In this document: piece by piece, positions 23,732 to 32,573 of the stretch
Numbering within the stretch: position 1 is the stretch's first letter
Layout: each line of letters opens with the position of its first letter
NCBI GenBank assembly: GCA_945897475.1
Contig: CAMDFL010000023.1
Coordinates: forward strand, 1 to 40,275
From: Bordetella parapertussis
GTDB taxonomy: Bacteria; Pseudomonadota; Gammaproteobacteria; Burkholderiales; SG8-39
Direction: 5' to 3'
DNA: 40,275 nucleotides
Program-made: the position numbers and the translations under genes
Notes under the pieces: generated by a model
Database searches by the model: none
Seen by the model: only the letters and a program-made list of their open reading frames with translations
What the model was told of the DNA's origin: nothing

Positions 23732-24706
23732 TTACGGCGCGAACAGTTCGTTCAGCTCGACGCGGCGGTGCGCCACGCCCTGCTCCAGGCAGAATTCGAG
23801 AAATACCTCCAGGGTGCGCCGGTTGGAAGCGATGCCGTAGGGCCAGAAATCCTCGCCGCACAGCGCCTCGGCCTGCTCGGCCCAGGTGAAGGCCCAGGGG
23901 TAGGGATAGCGCGAGATAGTGCTGTCGCGCATGCGCGCGAGGCTGCGATTCTTCGCCGTCTCGAAGGCGGCATAAAGGCTTTTGACGATCCACGGATTAC
24001 GTTCGTACACGTCGCGGCGCAGCGCGATCACATGCATGATCGGAAAGATGCCGGTGTCGCGCCAATAGGCGGCTTCGCGCGCGGCGAAATCGGCAACCAG
24101 GCGTGTCGATGCGGGTTTCGGCCCCAGGGAACTTTTGAGCGGGTGCGAGGAGATCACCGCGTCGATCTCACCCGAGAGCAGCAACTCGTCTAGCGAGCGT
24201 TCGGGCAGGCTTATCCGGCTCACCTCGGGCGGCAGGCGTGGGGCGAGCAGTTCACGCAGGCCCGGCGCGTTGACCCCGGCCTGGACCCAGGTGTTTTCGT
24301 GCAAGGCAATGCCCAGCTGATGTTCGAGGTAGCCCCGCGCGAAGATTCCCGCGGTGTGCATCCAGTCGGGGTAGCCAATGCGTTTGCCGCGCAGGCTCTC
24401 GAGCGATTCAATGCTGCCGTCGTTGCGCGCGTAGAACGAAGAGAGGCGGAACATGCGCGAGGTGAACACCGGTATGGCGGTCAAGCCGCGGTCGCCTTGC
24501 GAAAGCAGCGAGACGTACATGCCCAGCGACATCTCCGAGACATCCCATTCCCGGTCGCGCGTGAAGCGTTGAAAAATCTCGGCAATGGGCAGGGTCACGA
24601 CGTCGAGCTCGATGCCTTCGGCGACCACCGGGCCGTCGGTCAGATCGCGAACGTGGTCGTATTCGCAGATGGCGAGGGACAGCCGCAGTTTATTTCCAGC
24701 CGTCAT
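23732..24706 (-). CDS. 4,5-dihydroxyphthalate decarboxylase-like / NMT1-fold protein
   Basis: The protein has 324 residues and no signal peptide. It resembles the group annotated as 4,5-dihydroxyphthalate decarboxylase, which shares the fold of NMT1/THI5 binding proteins: LSLAICEYDHVRDLTDGPV, GIELDVVTLPIAEIFQRF, RGKRIGYPDWMHTAGIFARG, DTGIFPIMHVIALRRDVYE and AFTWAEQAEALCGEDFWPYG. It could be a decarboxylase for an aromatic diacid or a ligand-binding protein. The ATG overlaps the stop of the molybdoenzyme gene (ATGA), so the two are made together. A Rieske oxygenase resembling phthalate dioxygenase is about 9 kb away, which mildly favours the aromatic reading. Confidence 0.75.
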   Translation of the reverse strand: MTAGNKLRLSLAICEYDHVRDLTDGPVVAEGIELDVVTLPIAEIFQRFTRDREWDVSEMSLGMYVSLLSQGDRGLTAIPVFTSRMFRLSSFYARNDGSIESLESLRGKRIGYPDWMHTAGIFARGYLEHQLGIALHENTWVQAGVNAPGLRELLAPRLPPEVSRISLPERSLDELLLSGEIDAVISSHPLKSSLGPKPASTRLVADFAAREAAYWRDTGIFPIMHVIALRRDVYERNPWIVKSLYAAFETAKNRSLARMRDSTISRYPYPWAFTWAEQAEALCGEDFWPYGIASNRRTLEVFLEFCLEQGVAHRRVELNELFAP

Positions 24707-27024
24707 GATGTTGCGTTCGCGTGCGGGTCTGGAGAGGCTGCGGCGCGCGCAGGCGCCGTGTACGCCTGCACCGCAGGCGCTTCGAAATTCCATTTCTCTA
24801 TCTCGACCAGCATCGACAGCGCGCTGGGCCCCTGCGCCAACCGCGAGGTACCCACATCGAGGGAAAGCACATTGGGATTGCCGCCGCGCTCCAGGCCATC
24901 GGGCGCAGGGTCGTACCAGGCGCCGGTGGCAATGATCGCCACACCCGGCATCACGCCGGCGTCGCAGTACACACCGGCGAGGCAGGCGCCACGATCGTTG
25001 TAAATCCGCGCCACATCGCCATCGGCGAGGCCGCGTCTGGCGGCATCGCCCGGATTGACCCGCAGCTTCTCGCGACCGGCCACCTTGTTGGCCTGCGCCA
25101 CGGGACCGGCGTCCATCTGGCTGTGCAGCCGGTCCGGCGGCTGAATGGTGATCAGATGCAAGGGATGGCGTCGCGCCGCCTCGCTGCCCAGCCATTCCGC
25201 GGGCGCGAGCCACGTCGGATGCGCCGGGCAGTCGTCGTAGCCGAAGGCGGCAATCGATTCGGAAAACATTTCAATCTTCCCTGAAGCTGTCCGCAGCGGA
25301 TGAGCGGCCGGGTCGGCGCGAAATGTCTCGAACAGCACGTAATCGCGCGCGGGAGGCGGCAATCGGATCCAGCCTTGCCGCCAGAAAGCGTCGAAGTCGG
25401 GCAGAGCAACGCCCTTGTTCGCGCACCCGGCGCACAGCACGCGCCAGATGTCACGCAGCCACTGGTTCTCGTTGCGGCCTTCGGTGTACGCCTCCGCATA
25501 ACCACCACGCTGCGCGAGTTCGGAGAAGATGTCGAAATCGTCGCGACTCGAGCCCACCGGCGCGATGGCGCGCTGCATCGCAAACACATAATCGTCGCGC
25601 GACGATCCGCCGATGTCGTTGCGCTCGAGCGTGGTGGTGGCTGGCAGCACAATGTCTGCGCGGCGCGCGGTGGCGGTCCACCAGCTGTCATGCACCACGA
25701 TGGTTTCGGGTCGGGACCAGGCGCGTGCGAGACGGTTGAGGTCCTGATGGTGATGGAAGGGATTGCCGCCGGCCCAGTAGACAAGGCCGATATCGGGATA
25801 GGTGGCACGCTTGCCATTGAACTCATACGTGCAGCCGGGGGATTCCAGCATGTCGGTAAGGCGCGCGACCGGAATGGCGCACGCCGCGGGATTTCTGCCA
25901 AGTGGAAATTCCGGCCCTGGCAGGTCGACACGCGGGCTGCCCACCCCATTCATCGAAGCATGGCCGAACGCGAAACCGCCACCGGGCAGGCCGATCTGGC
26001 CGAGCATGGCGGCCAGTGCGATGGCCATCCAGTAGGGCTGCTCGCCGTGATGCGCACGCTGCAGCGCCCAGGCCAGGGTAATGAGGCTGCGCGTCGAGGC
26101 GGAGCGGCGCGCAAGCTCGCGGATGATGTCCGCATCGATGCCGCAGATCGCGGCCGCCCAGGCGGCGTTTTTGGGCGTGCCATCGGCCTCGCCCGCGAGG
26201 TAGCGGCGAAACGGCTCAAAGCCACTGCAATGCGTGGCGAGAAACGACACCGCGTGCAGGGACTCGGCGAGCAAGGTGTGCGCCATGCCCAGCATCAGCG
26301 CGGTATCAGTGTTGGGGCGTATGGGAATCCAGCGCGCGCCGAGGAACTCCGGCGCGTCGGCGCGCGTCGGACTGATGACGATGAATTCAATGCCGCGCGC
26401 CGTGGCCTCGCGCAACGATTTTTCCATCGAGTGCTCGCCCATGCCGCCCGAGGCAATCTGGCCGTTCTTGAGCGCGAGGCCGCCGAACGCCAGAACCAGG
26501 CGGGTATTGCCGGCCACACTGTTCCAGTCGGTGACGCGGCCCGCGACCGGCTCGAAAGTGCCGATGACATGCGGCAGGATGAACTGCGCCGCGCCCCAGC
26601 TGTAGTTGCCGACCTGGTCGGTGCAGCCGCCACCGGCGAAAAGAAAGCGCCGCACCTGCGTGCGTGCATGGTGGAAGCGCCCCGCGGACGACCATCCGTA
26701 GGAGCCGCCGAACAGGCCGGTGGGGCCGCGCTCGGCGCGCACGCGCTGCAACTCTGCGGCAACCAGATCGAGCGCCTCGTTCCAGGACACTTCAACGTAA
26801 GCGTCACTGCCGCGTTGCGTGCGATCGCGTTTTTCCAGCCAGGACTTGCGCACCGCCGGTCGCAGGATGCGCGTGGGCGAATACACCATCGAAGGCATTG
26901 CGCTGAGCATGGGCGAGGGCGCGGGGTCGGCCGCGAACGGCTCGCAGCGCGCGAAGCGACCGTCTTCGACCACTGCGGTGAACGCGCCCCAGTGGGCGAG
27001 TTGCTGAAAACGCTCAATGCTCAT
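24703..27024 (-). CDS. Molybdopterin oxidoreductase, DMSO/TMAO/biotin sulfoxide reductase type
   Basis: The protein has 773 residues of the DMSO reductase family (bis-MGD). GGSYGWSSAGRFHHARTQ near residue 107 contains the serine expected to ligate Mo (second Ser of GWSS, about 113). Other features are VISPTRADAPE, WIPIRPNTDTALMLGMAHTL, HDSWWTATARRADIVLPATT (substrate-side domain) and a C-terminal cofactor domain with KLRVNPGDAARRGLADGD. There is no N-terminal 4Fe-4S cysteine motif and no twin-arginine signal, so it is probably cytoplasmic, like BisC. The start is ATG 27024, by alignment to the truncated copy at 32574. It is coupled to the dihydroxyphthalate-decarboxylase-like gene, unusual for a sulfoxide reductase. 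The substrate may be an aromatic or heterocyclic compound. Confidence 0.88.
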   Translation of the reverse strand: MSIERFQQLAHWGAFTAVVEDGRFARCEPFAADPAPSPMLSAMPSMVYSPTRILRPAVRKSWLEKRDRTQRGSDAYVEVSWNEALDLVAAELQRVRAERGPTGLFGGSYGWSSAGRFHHARTQVRRFLFAGGGCTDQVGNYSWGAAQFILPHVIGTFEPVAGRVTDWNSVAGNTRLVLAFGGLALKNGQIASGGMGEHSMEKSLREATARGIEFIVISPTRADAPEFLGARWIPIRPNTDTALMLGMAHTLLAESLHAVSFLATHCSGFEPFRRYLAGEADGTPKNAAWAAAICGIDADIIRELARRSASTRSLITLAWALQRAHHGEQPYWMAIALAAMLGQIGLPGGGFAFGHASMNGVGSPRVDLPGPEFPLGRNPAACAIPVARLTDMLESPGCTYEFNGKRATYPDIGLVYWAGGNPFHHHQDLNRLARAWSRPETIVVHDSWWTATARRADIVLPATTTLERNDIGGSSRDDYVFAMQRAIAPVGSSRDDFDIFSELAQRGGYAEAYTEGRNENQWLRDIWRVLCAGCANKGVALPDFDAFWRQGWIRLPPPARDYVLFETFRADPAAHPLRTASGKIEMFSESIAAFGYDDCPAHPTWLAPAEWLGSEAARRHPLHLITIQPPDRLHSQMDAGPVAQANKVAGREKLRVNPGDAARRGLADGDVARIYNDRGACLAGVYCDAGVMPGVAIIATGAWYDPAPDGLERGGNPNVLSLDVGTSRLAQGPSALSMLVEIEKWNFEAPAVQAYTAPARAAASPDPHANATS

Positions 27025-27213
27025 GGTGTGGCGGGATAAGGGCGCGGCAGGACCGGACGTGGCAAGAATACAGGTGAATCGGCGCGCATGGAGCCGATCA
27101 ACGCGACGGCGCACGTACAAAAGGACCGCGTCGACCTCTGGTCGCCCACGCATTGACCAATTGGTCGCGATGCAGCTGGTCGCAGAGCAGACAGGCCAGG
27201 GCCATCAATGCGG

Positions 27214-27385
27214 TCATTGCGAACACCACAAGCACTGCAGCGCGAAGGCCCCGCCGGCGCCGACCTTGGCTTCGATGATGATGGCTGCCCGATCTGTTCG
27301 CTGATTTTCTGCATCAGCGGGCGGATATAAAGATCGGGTCCTGGTCCCGGTGCGAACGAACTGACGTACATCAGGGTTTCGCGGG
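27214..27385 (-). pseudogene. Remnant of a Bug/TctC binding protein
   Basis: The minus strand reads SFAPGPGPDLYIRPLMQKIS then EQIGQP, and after a 1-nt shift near 27284-27289 continues IIIEAKVGAGGAFALQ. This is the N-terminal Bug pattern (pFxPGGxxDxxARxLAxkLxExLGQpvvVenrxGAGG). The piece has lost its signal peptide and more than two thirds of the protein. The rest of the 27025-27497 gap shows no gene. Confidence 0.6.
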
Positions 27386-27497
27386 CCAGGCCTTCGCCAT
27401 TGCAGCGCCTGGTCCGGCAATCTGCAGATGGCCGCGGCGATTGCGCAGGCCCGATCGGCATTCAAGTTGCTGCCACCATTTTTGAGTGTACCCATGT

Positions 27498-28466
27498 TCA
27501 CTCCACTTTGATGTTCGCTTCCTTGATGATCTTGGCGTAACGCCCGATTTCGTCGCGAATGTAGGTGGCGAACTGCTCTGAATTGGAACCCACCGGATCG
27601 AAGCCCTGACCGCCCAGGCGTTCATTGGCCAACTGTGAATGCACGGCCTTGGCCACTTCGGAGGAGAGCCTTGCCGAAATATCCCCCGGCAGTCCGGCAG
27701 GACCCCATAGCCCGTACCAGGACACCATCTCGAACCCTGGCAGTCCCGATTCGGAGACCGTGGGGACGGTGGGCAGGAACGCCACGCGTTTGGCGCTGGT
27801 CACCGCAAGGGCCTTGAGTTTGCCCGCTTTTACCTGTGGGATGGCGGATGGGAGCGCATCGATCATCGAGCTCACCTGGCCGCCGATGAGATCGGTGAGG
27901 GCAGGGGCGGTGCCTTTATAGGGCACGATCAGCAGGTCGGGGACGCCTGCCAGGCGTTTGATGATCTCTTCGGCAAGATGGCCGGCGGAACCGAGTGAGG
28001 AAGTCGCGAAGGAATATTTCTTGACGTCAGCTTTTACCAGTGCGAGAAATTCACGCAGGTTATTGGCCGGCACGCCCGGATGCGCGACGACCACCAGGGG
28101 AACCGAACCGACGTTGGAGATCGGCGTGAAGTCCCTTTGCACGTCATAAGGAACATTGGGCAGGAACAGCGGATTGGCAACAAAGATGGACGCCTGTACC
28201 AGGGTTGTGTAGCCGTCGGGCGCGGCTTTTGCAACCATGTCGCTGCCCAGCGTGCCGTTTGCGCCGGTGCGGTTTTCCACAATAAATTGATTGCCCATCT
28301 GCTCAGTCAATCGTACCCCGAGCACACGCGCCACCACGTCAACGGTGCCACCGGGCGGGTAGGGCACGATGATGCGCACCGATTTGCTCGGATAGGGCTG
28401 TGCTGCCGCTAAAGCGGAAATGGCAAGTGCGGCACCTGCTGCGACGGCGTTCAATAAAACTTTCAT
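27498..28466 (-). CDS. Bug/TctC-family periplasmic substrate-binding protein 2
   Basis: The protein has 322 residues with signal peptide MKVLLNAVAAGAALAISALA (cut after AAA) and the intact Bug motif VPYPPGGTVDVVAR, then DGYTTLVQ, TDLIGGQVSSMID and EIGRYAKIIKEANIKVE. GGAGAA precedes ATG 28466. It is very similar to Bug 1 throughout (shared GSAGHLAEE, VSWYGLWGP, LPGFEMV) and, like it, follows a dapA-like gene after a short gap (69 bp). Probably binds an organic acid. Confidence 0.92.
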   Translation of the reverse strand: MKVLLNAVAAGAALAISALAAAQPYPSKSVRIIVPYPPGGTVDVVARVLGVRLTEQMGNQFIVENRTGANGTLGSDMVAKAAPDGYTTLVQASIFVANPLFLPNVPYDVQRDFTPISNVGSVPLVVVAHPGVPANNLREFLALVKADVKKYSFATSSLGSAGHLAEEIIKRLAGVPDLLIVPYKGTAPALTDLIGGQVSSMIDALPSAIPQVKAGKLKALAVTSAKRVAFLPTVPTVSESGLPGFEMVSWYGLWGPAGLPGDISARLSSEVAKAVHSQLANERLGGQGFDPVGSNSEQFATYIRDEIGRYAKIIKEANIKVE

Positions 28467-28535
28467 GGGTTCTCCAGAATGGAAACACGCGGCTGTGTTG
28501 CCCACATACCGGCAGATTGTAGAGCGTCGGAAGAA

Positions 28536-29477
28536 TCAGGCCGCTTTGGCGAGCTTGCCCTGGATCGTGTATCCGTACTTCTTGTCGAGGCCGAGTTCCT
28601 GCACGATGCGCACACCTATCATCAAGGCCTCGCCCTCGACGTTGCGCAGTGGTTTGCGCAGTGCGCCCACCGGCAGGCCGACGGCGCGCATCAGGCTTTT
28701 TACCGCCACCGGGTTGATCGCCGAATAGTTGTAATGCAGCAAGGGCAGCATGCGCAGGTAGGTCTGTTTGAACGCTTCGGCTTCGGTGTAGCTCTTCCAT
28801 GGCGTGGATATCACCGCCATTTCCGCAGGCATCAGGTTGCCGCCCATGTTGGCGGTGCCGTGCCCGCCGAGGGACATGGTCGGTACCACCAGACCCAGGG
28901 AAGGCGAGTCGCAGCACATCACCGTCGCATCCGGTTTCGCCGCAAGCACCTGCGCCACCTGGCCCACGCGCGTGGTGGACTCTTTGAGAATCACATAATT
29001 GGGGTGTTTGAGCAGGCGCAGCAGGTGATCCCAGTGCAGGTCGGTCTTGATGCGCGGCGGATTGTTGTAGATCCCCAGCGGCAGGTCGGTGGCATCGGCG
29101 ACTTCCATGTAAAAGTCTTCGATGTCGTCCTCCGGACCGCAGATATAGGGCGGCGCCGCAATCACCGCGCCATCGGCGCCGTTGGCCTTGGCGAAGCGGA
29201 TGTTGTCGATGACCTGCTCGGCACTGTTGCCAGTGCAGCCATAGAAGAATTTCATCTTCCCGGTTTTCAATTTCGCGGTTTCGACGATGAGCTGCTTTTT
29301 CTCCTCAGGGGTCAGCAGCGAGGGCTCGCCGGTGGAGCCCATGAACAGGATGGCGACGCTGCCATGGTCCTCTTGGAACTTGAGCAGGGTGCGAAACGCG
29401 CCAAAATCAATGCGGTTGTTTTCGTTGAACGGCGTCACCGTGGCGACAAAGGAACCTTCGATACGCAATTTGGCCAT
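28536..29477 (-). CDS. Dihydrodipicolinate synthase-family aldolase/lyase (DapA-like), copy 2
   Basis: The protein has 313 residues starting MAKLRIEGSFVATVTPFNEN, with GSTGEPS, GIYNNPP (catalytic Tyr) and VILKES (Schiff-base Lys). AGGAG precedes ATG 29477 at good spacing. It is a close paralog of copy 1 and precedes a Bug gene in the same order, so the pair exists twice in the window in opposite orientations. A catabolic aldolase or dehydratase for an oxo acid is more likely than lysine biosynthesis. Confidence 0.92.
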   Translation of the reverse strand: MAKLRIEGSFVATVTPFNENNRIDFGAFRTLLKFQEDHGSVAILFMGSTGEPSLLTPEEKKQLIVETAKLKTGKMKFFYGCTGNSAEQVIDNIRFAKANGADGAVIAAPPYICGPEDDIEDFYMEVADATDLPLGIYNNPPRIKTDLHWDHLLRLLKHPNYVILKESTTRVGQVAQVLAAKPDATVMCCDSPSLGLVVPTMSLGGHGTANMGGNLMPAEMAVISTPWKSYTEAEAFKQTYLRMLPLLHYNYSAINPVAVKSLMRAVGLPVGALRKPLRNVEGEALMIGVRIVQELGLDKKYGYTIQGKLAKAA

Positions 29478-29527
29478 GCTGATTCTCCTGATCGATTTGC
29501 AAAGTGGCGATGCTACGCCGACAGACG

Positions 29528-29809
29528 CTATTTTAGCGCTGCATGAGCCTTCAGGTTCGCAGCGTGTTCGCGGTTCGTCGCGGTTGTCGACGCTGCGGCG
29601 CGCGTACGGTTCACCACCATGCGCTCGTGCAGGCGGCGGATCGCATCGCTGCCGGTGCGCTCGAACCAGAACGGAAACAGGCCGTGCAGCAGGCAGGCAA
29701 ATCCGGCGGCGAGCATGGTGAGGCCGAATCCCGAGGCAGTGCACAGGTGCTCGAGATAGCTCTCGCGGACCGAGTGCGGGTGGGTGGTGAACAGGAGATG
29801 TGTTTTCAT
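29528..29809 (-). CDS. Small membrane protein, DUF6356-like
   Basis: The protein has 93 residues. MKTHLLFTTHPHSVRESYLE is followed by a hydrophobic segment (GFGLTMLAAGFACLLHGLFP) and then FWFERTGSDAIRRLHERM, a pattern I recall for DUF6356 proteins of Proteobacteria. Function unknown. ATG 29809 begins the family-like part; the frame extends to 29827. It is divergent from the Lrp-family regulator. Confidence 0.65.
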   Translation of the reverse strand: MKTHLLFTTHPHSVRESYLEHLCTASGFGLTMLAAGFACLLHGLFPFWFERTGSDAIRRLHERMVVNRTRAAASTTATNREHAANLKAHAALK

Positions 29810-29845
29810 GCCCTGCAGTCTACGCAAGCGGTCCTGGAAAAATTT

Positions 29846-29900
29846 ATCATTTTCACTTCAAAAGTGACAAATAATAGGAATTAATTCTATATTTTCATTA
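29846..29900. promoter_or_regulatory. AT-rich divergent promoter region with two palindromes
   Basis: TCACTT-CAA-AAGTGA (29853-29867) and GAATTAATTC (29878-29887) lie in a very AT-rich gap between the DUF6356-like gene and the Lrp gene. Lrp/AsnC regulators commonly bind AT-rich dyads near their own start, so autoregulation is plausible but inferred. Confidence 0.45.
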
Positions 29901-29910
29901 AAATAGGGCA

Positions 29911-30381
29911 ATGGATTCCATAGACAAGCACATACTCAATCTGCTGCAGGAAGACGCCTCCATGCCGCTCGCCGAACTCTCCGAGCGCATCGGCCTGTCG
30001 CAGACGCCCTGCTGGCGGCGCATCCAGAAGCTGAAGGAAGCCGGAGTCATCCGCAAGCAGGTGGCGCTGCTTGATCCGGCGCGCATCAATCTTGGTGTCA
30101 CGGTATTTGTCTCAGTGCGCACCAGCGAGCACACGGCGCAATGGCTGGAACGCTTCGCCAAGGGTGTGAGCGTAATACCCGAGGTGATGGAAATTTATCG
30201 CATGAGCGGCGTTGTCGACTACCTGCTGCGCGTGGTGGTACCCGATATCGCCGGCTTCGACAAGGTCTACAAAAAATTGCTCAAGGCGGTCGATCTGCAC
30301 GATGTCAGTTCCAGTTTCGCGATGGAATGCATCAAGCACACCACTGCGCTGCCGCTCGATTACGTGACCACCTCGCGCTAA
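29911..30381 (+). CDS. Lrp/AsnC-family transcriptional regulator
   Basis: The protein has 156 residues. The N-terminal helix-turn-helix is MDSIDKHILNLLQEDASMPL then LSERIGLSQTPCWRRIQKL, followed by the RAM ligand-binding domain (VTVFVSVRTSEH, PEVMEIYRMSGVVDYLLRVV). The length and the TPCWRRIQKL recognition helix are typical. These proteins often sense amino acids; a DadA-like oxidase lies two genes downstream. Confidence 0.93.
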   Translation: MDSIDKHILNLLQEDASMPLAELSERIGLSQTPCWRRIQKLKEAGVIRKQVALLDPARINLGVTVFVSVRTSEHTAQWLERFAKGVSVIPEVMEIYRMSGVVDYLLRVVVPDIAGFDKVYKKLLKAVDLHDVSSSFAMECIKHTTALPLDYVTTSR

Positions 30382-30433
30382 ACTGCCGGACCCTGCGCGG
30401 CATTGCGCGACATCATAACGACAGGCGGAACAC

Positions 30434-31213
30434 ATGGATCTTGGCATCAAGGGACGCACGGCCCTGGTATTCGGCGGTAGCCGTGGCATGGGACGGGCCA
30501 TTGCAACGCGACTTGCCAGAGAAGGCGTGGCCGTGACCATTGCCGCGCGCAATCCGCAAACACTGGCACTCGCCGCAGGCGAGATCACGACAGAAGTCGG
30601 ACAGCCGGTGGCCTGGGTATCGGCGGACATCTCCACCGAGTCTGGTCGCAACGCGGCGCTCGCTGCCTGCCCCATGCCCGACATCCTGATCAACAATGCC
30701 GACGGGCCGGCGCCCGGTGACTTTCACGACTGGACGCGCGCAGACTGGATTGCGGCGCTGGATGCGATGATGCTCGGGCCCATCATGATGATGCAGGCGG
30801 TGGTTGACGGCATGATCGCGCGCAAATTCGGGCGCATCGTCAACATCAGTTCGCGCTCGGTGAAAACGCCGCAGATCGAACTGGGGTTGTCGAACGGGGC
30901 GCGTTCCGGGCTGGTGGGTTTTGTTGCGGGGCTTGCGCGCCAGACAGTGCGCCACAACGTCACCATCAATAATCTTCTGCCCGGCGTATTCGATTCGGAC
31001 GCGCAGAAAAACCACATTCGCGGCATGCTGGAATCGACCGGCAAGACGTTCGAACAGTTATGGGAAGAACGCGGACGCAACAACCCTGCGGGTCGCTACG
31101 GTCGGGTGGAGGAAATCGGCGCTTATTGCGCGTTCATCTGTTCAGCGCACGCGGCCTACATTACCGGGCAGAACCTGTTGATCGACGGCGGCGCGTACCC
31201 GGGGACATTCTGA
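30434..31213 (+). CDS. Short-chain dehydrogenase/reductase with atypical active site
   Basis: The protein has 259 residues with a Rossmann fold: GGSRGMG at 14-20 for the nucleotide, NNAD at 87-90 in place of NNAG, NISSRS with the expected serine near 139-140, and GQNLLIDGGAYPG at the end. The YxxxK pair of classical SDRs is absent: the aligned stretch is LGLSNGARSGLVGF, with Ser153 and Arg157 in the Tyr and Lys positions. I recall an SDR subgroup with this SNGAR pattern, so it may be functional with altered chemistry. It follows the Lrp gene by 52 bp in the same direction. Confidence 0.85.
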   Translation: MDLGIKGRTALVFGGSRGMGRAIATRLAREGVAVTIAARNPQTLALAAGEITTEVGQPVAWVSADISTESGRNAALAACPMPDILINNADGPAPGDFHDWTRADWIAALDAMMLGPIMMMQAVVDGMIARKFGRIVNISSRSVKTPQIELGLSNGARSGLVGFVAGLARQTVRHNVTINNLLPGVFDSDAQKNHIRGMLESTGKTFEQLWEERGRNNPAGRYGRVEEIGAYCAFICSAHAAYITGQNLLIDGGAYPGTF

Positions 31214-31257
31214 GAATTGGCCGGAGATGCCCGCCAGTCGTGGCTTCTAGCCGGTGT

Positions 31258-32526
31258 TCAGTCGAAACGCCGCGCACTGAACGGGTCGAGCTGCACGCAG
31301 GGTACGCGCCCGGCAATCAGATCCGTAATCGCCCGGCCGGTGGTCGATGCGGCACACATGCCGACATGGCCGTGGCCGAAGGCGTAATAAGCGTTGGAAA
31401 ACTGCGATGAGGGCCCGATCACCGGCAGTGAGTCGGGCATGCTCGGGCGAAAGCCCATCCAGCGCGTGACGCGGCAGACATCATCTTCGGGCAGCAGCCC
31501 AGGATAGAGGCGGCGCCCGCCGCGCAGCAGCACTTCGGCGCGGCGCCAATTGGGTGGTGCATCGAGGCCGGCCAGTTCCACCGTGCCGGTGAGGCGCAGG
31601 CCCATGTCCATGGGCGTGGCGCTGAAACTGTCATCGACGAATATGGTGGGCGTGCGCGGGCCCTTTTCCGGTTGCTTGACGATGATGTGGTAGCCACGTT
31701 CGGTATCCAGGGGCACGGCGTCCCCAAGTTGCAGGGCAAGCGGCTGCGAGAAAGCGCCGCAGGCGAGCACCACGTGGCTGGCAGCGTGGCGGCCTGCATT
31801 GGTGACAACTGCGCTCACGTTCGCGCCATTGTGCTCGAAACCCGTGACACGCTCGCGCAGTACCACTGCACCTCGCGAGGCCGCCTGGGCGATCAGTGCC
31901 TGCACCAGGGCGCACGGATCGGTGGCGTGGCCATTGGCGCGAACCAGGCGCGCATGCGTAAAACCGTCGGCCAGGTCCGGTTCCAGGTCGCGCAATGGAT
32001 AACCGGTCACGTCCTCGATTTCCACACCATTGCGACGGCGGATGTCGGTATTGCGCGCATCGTTGCGAAAGCTGCGTTCGCTCGCATATAGATACAGCGT
32101 GCCTTCCTGGCGAATGAGATGCTGCGCGCCGGCATCCCGCACGATCGGCGCGTAATTCTCGAGTGCTGGTGACAACAACGCACGCAGCGCGCGTGCCTGC
32201 GCTTCGACTTTCGGCGGGGTGGCCGAGCGCAAAAAGCGCCACAACCAGGGTGCGAGCGTTGGCAGATAGCGCCAGCGTATGGTCAACGGCCCCTCCGCAT
32301 CCAGCAACCATCCGGGTACTTTCGCTGCCACACCGGGCATGCCCACGGGAATGATCGAGGACGCCGACAGCATGCCGCCGTTTCCCGACGAAGCGCCTGA
32401 ACCGGGTTCGTTGTGGTCTATCAGGGTCACATTGCGGCCATCGCGCTGCAGCCAGGCGGCAGCGCACGCGCCGACAATTCCAGCGCCGATGACAATGACG
32501 GAAGGTGGCGCAGGCGGCGTATTCAT
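31258..32526 (-). CDS. FAD-dependent D-amino acid dehydrogenase-like oxidoreductase (DadA-like)
   Basis: The protein has 422 residues of the DAO fold. The FAD-binding motif VIVIGAGIVGACAAAWLQRD is at the N-terminus, followed by GSGASSGNGGMLS, and the C-terminal FAD-contact region is YYAFGHGHVGMCAASTTGRA. DadA-type enzymes oxidise D-amino acids to 2-oxo acids and pass electrons to the respiratory chain. The start is ATG 32526. It is convergent with the SDR gene and divergent from the truncated molybdoenzyme. Confidence 0.88.
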   Translation of the reverse strand: MNTPPAPPSVIVIGAGIVGACAAAWLQRDGRNVTLIDHNEPGSGASSGNGGMLSASSIIPVGMPGVAAKVPGWLLDAEGPLTIRWRYLPTLAPWLWRFLRSATPPKVEAQARALRALLSPALENYAPIVRDAGAQHLIRQEGTLYLYASERSFRNDARNTDIRRRNGVEIEDVTGYPLRDLEPDLADGFTHARLVRANGHATDPCALVQALIAQAASRGAVVLRERVTGFEHNGANVSAVVTNAGRHAASHVVLACGAFSQPLALQLGDAVPLDTERGYHIIVKQPEKGPRTPTIFVDDSFSATPMDMGLRLTGTVELAGLDAPPNWRRAEVLLRGGRRLYPGLLPEDDVCRVTRWMGFRPSMPDSLPVIGPSSQFSNAYYAFGHGHVGMCAASTTGRAITDLIAGRVPCVQLDPFSARRFD

Positions 32527-32573
32527 CAATAGGTTGCTTGCGCACAAATGGCGGGCTGGTATTCTAGCCTGCG

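Noticed and set aside
25300-27039. A 579-codon open frame on the plus strand
   Set aside because: Antisense shadow of the molybdopterin oxidoreductase.
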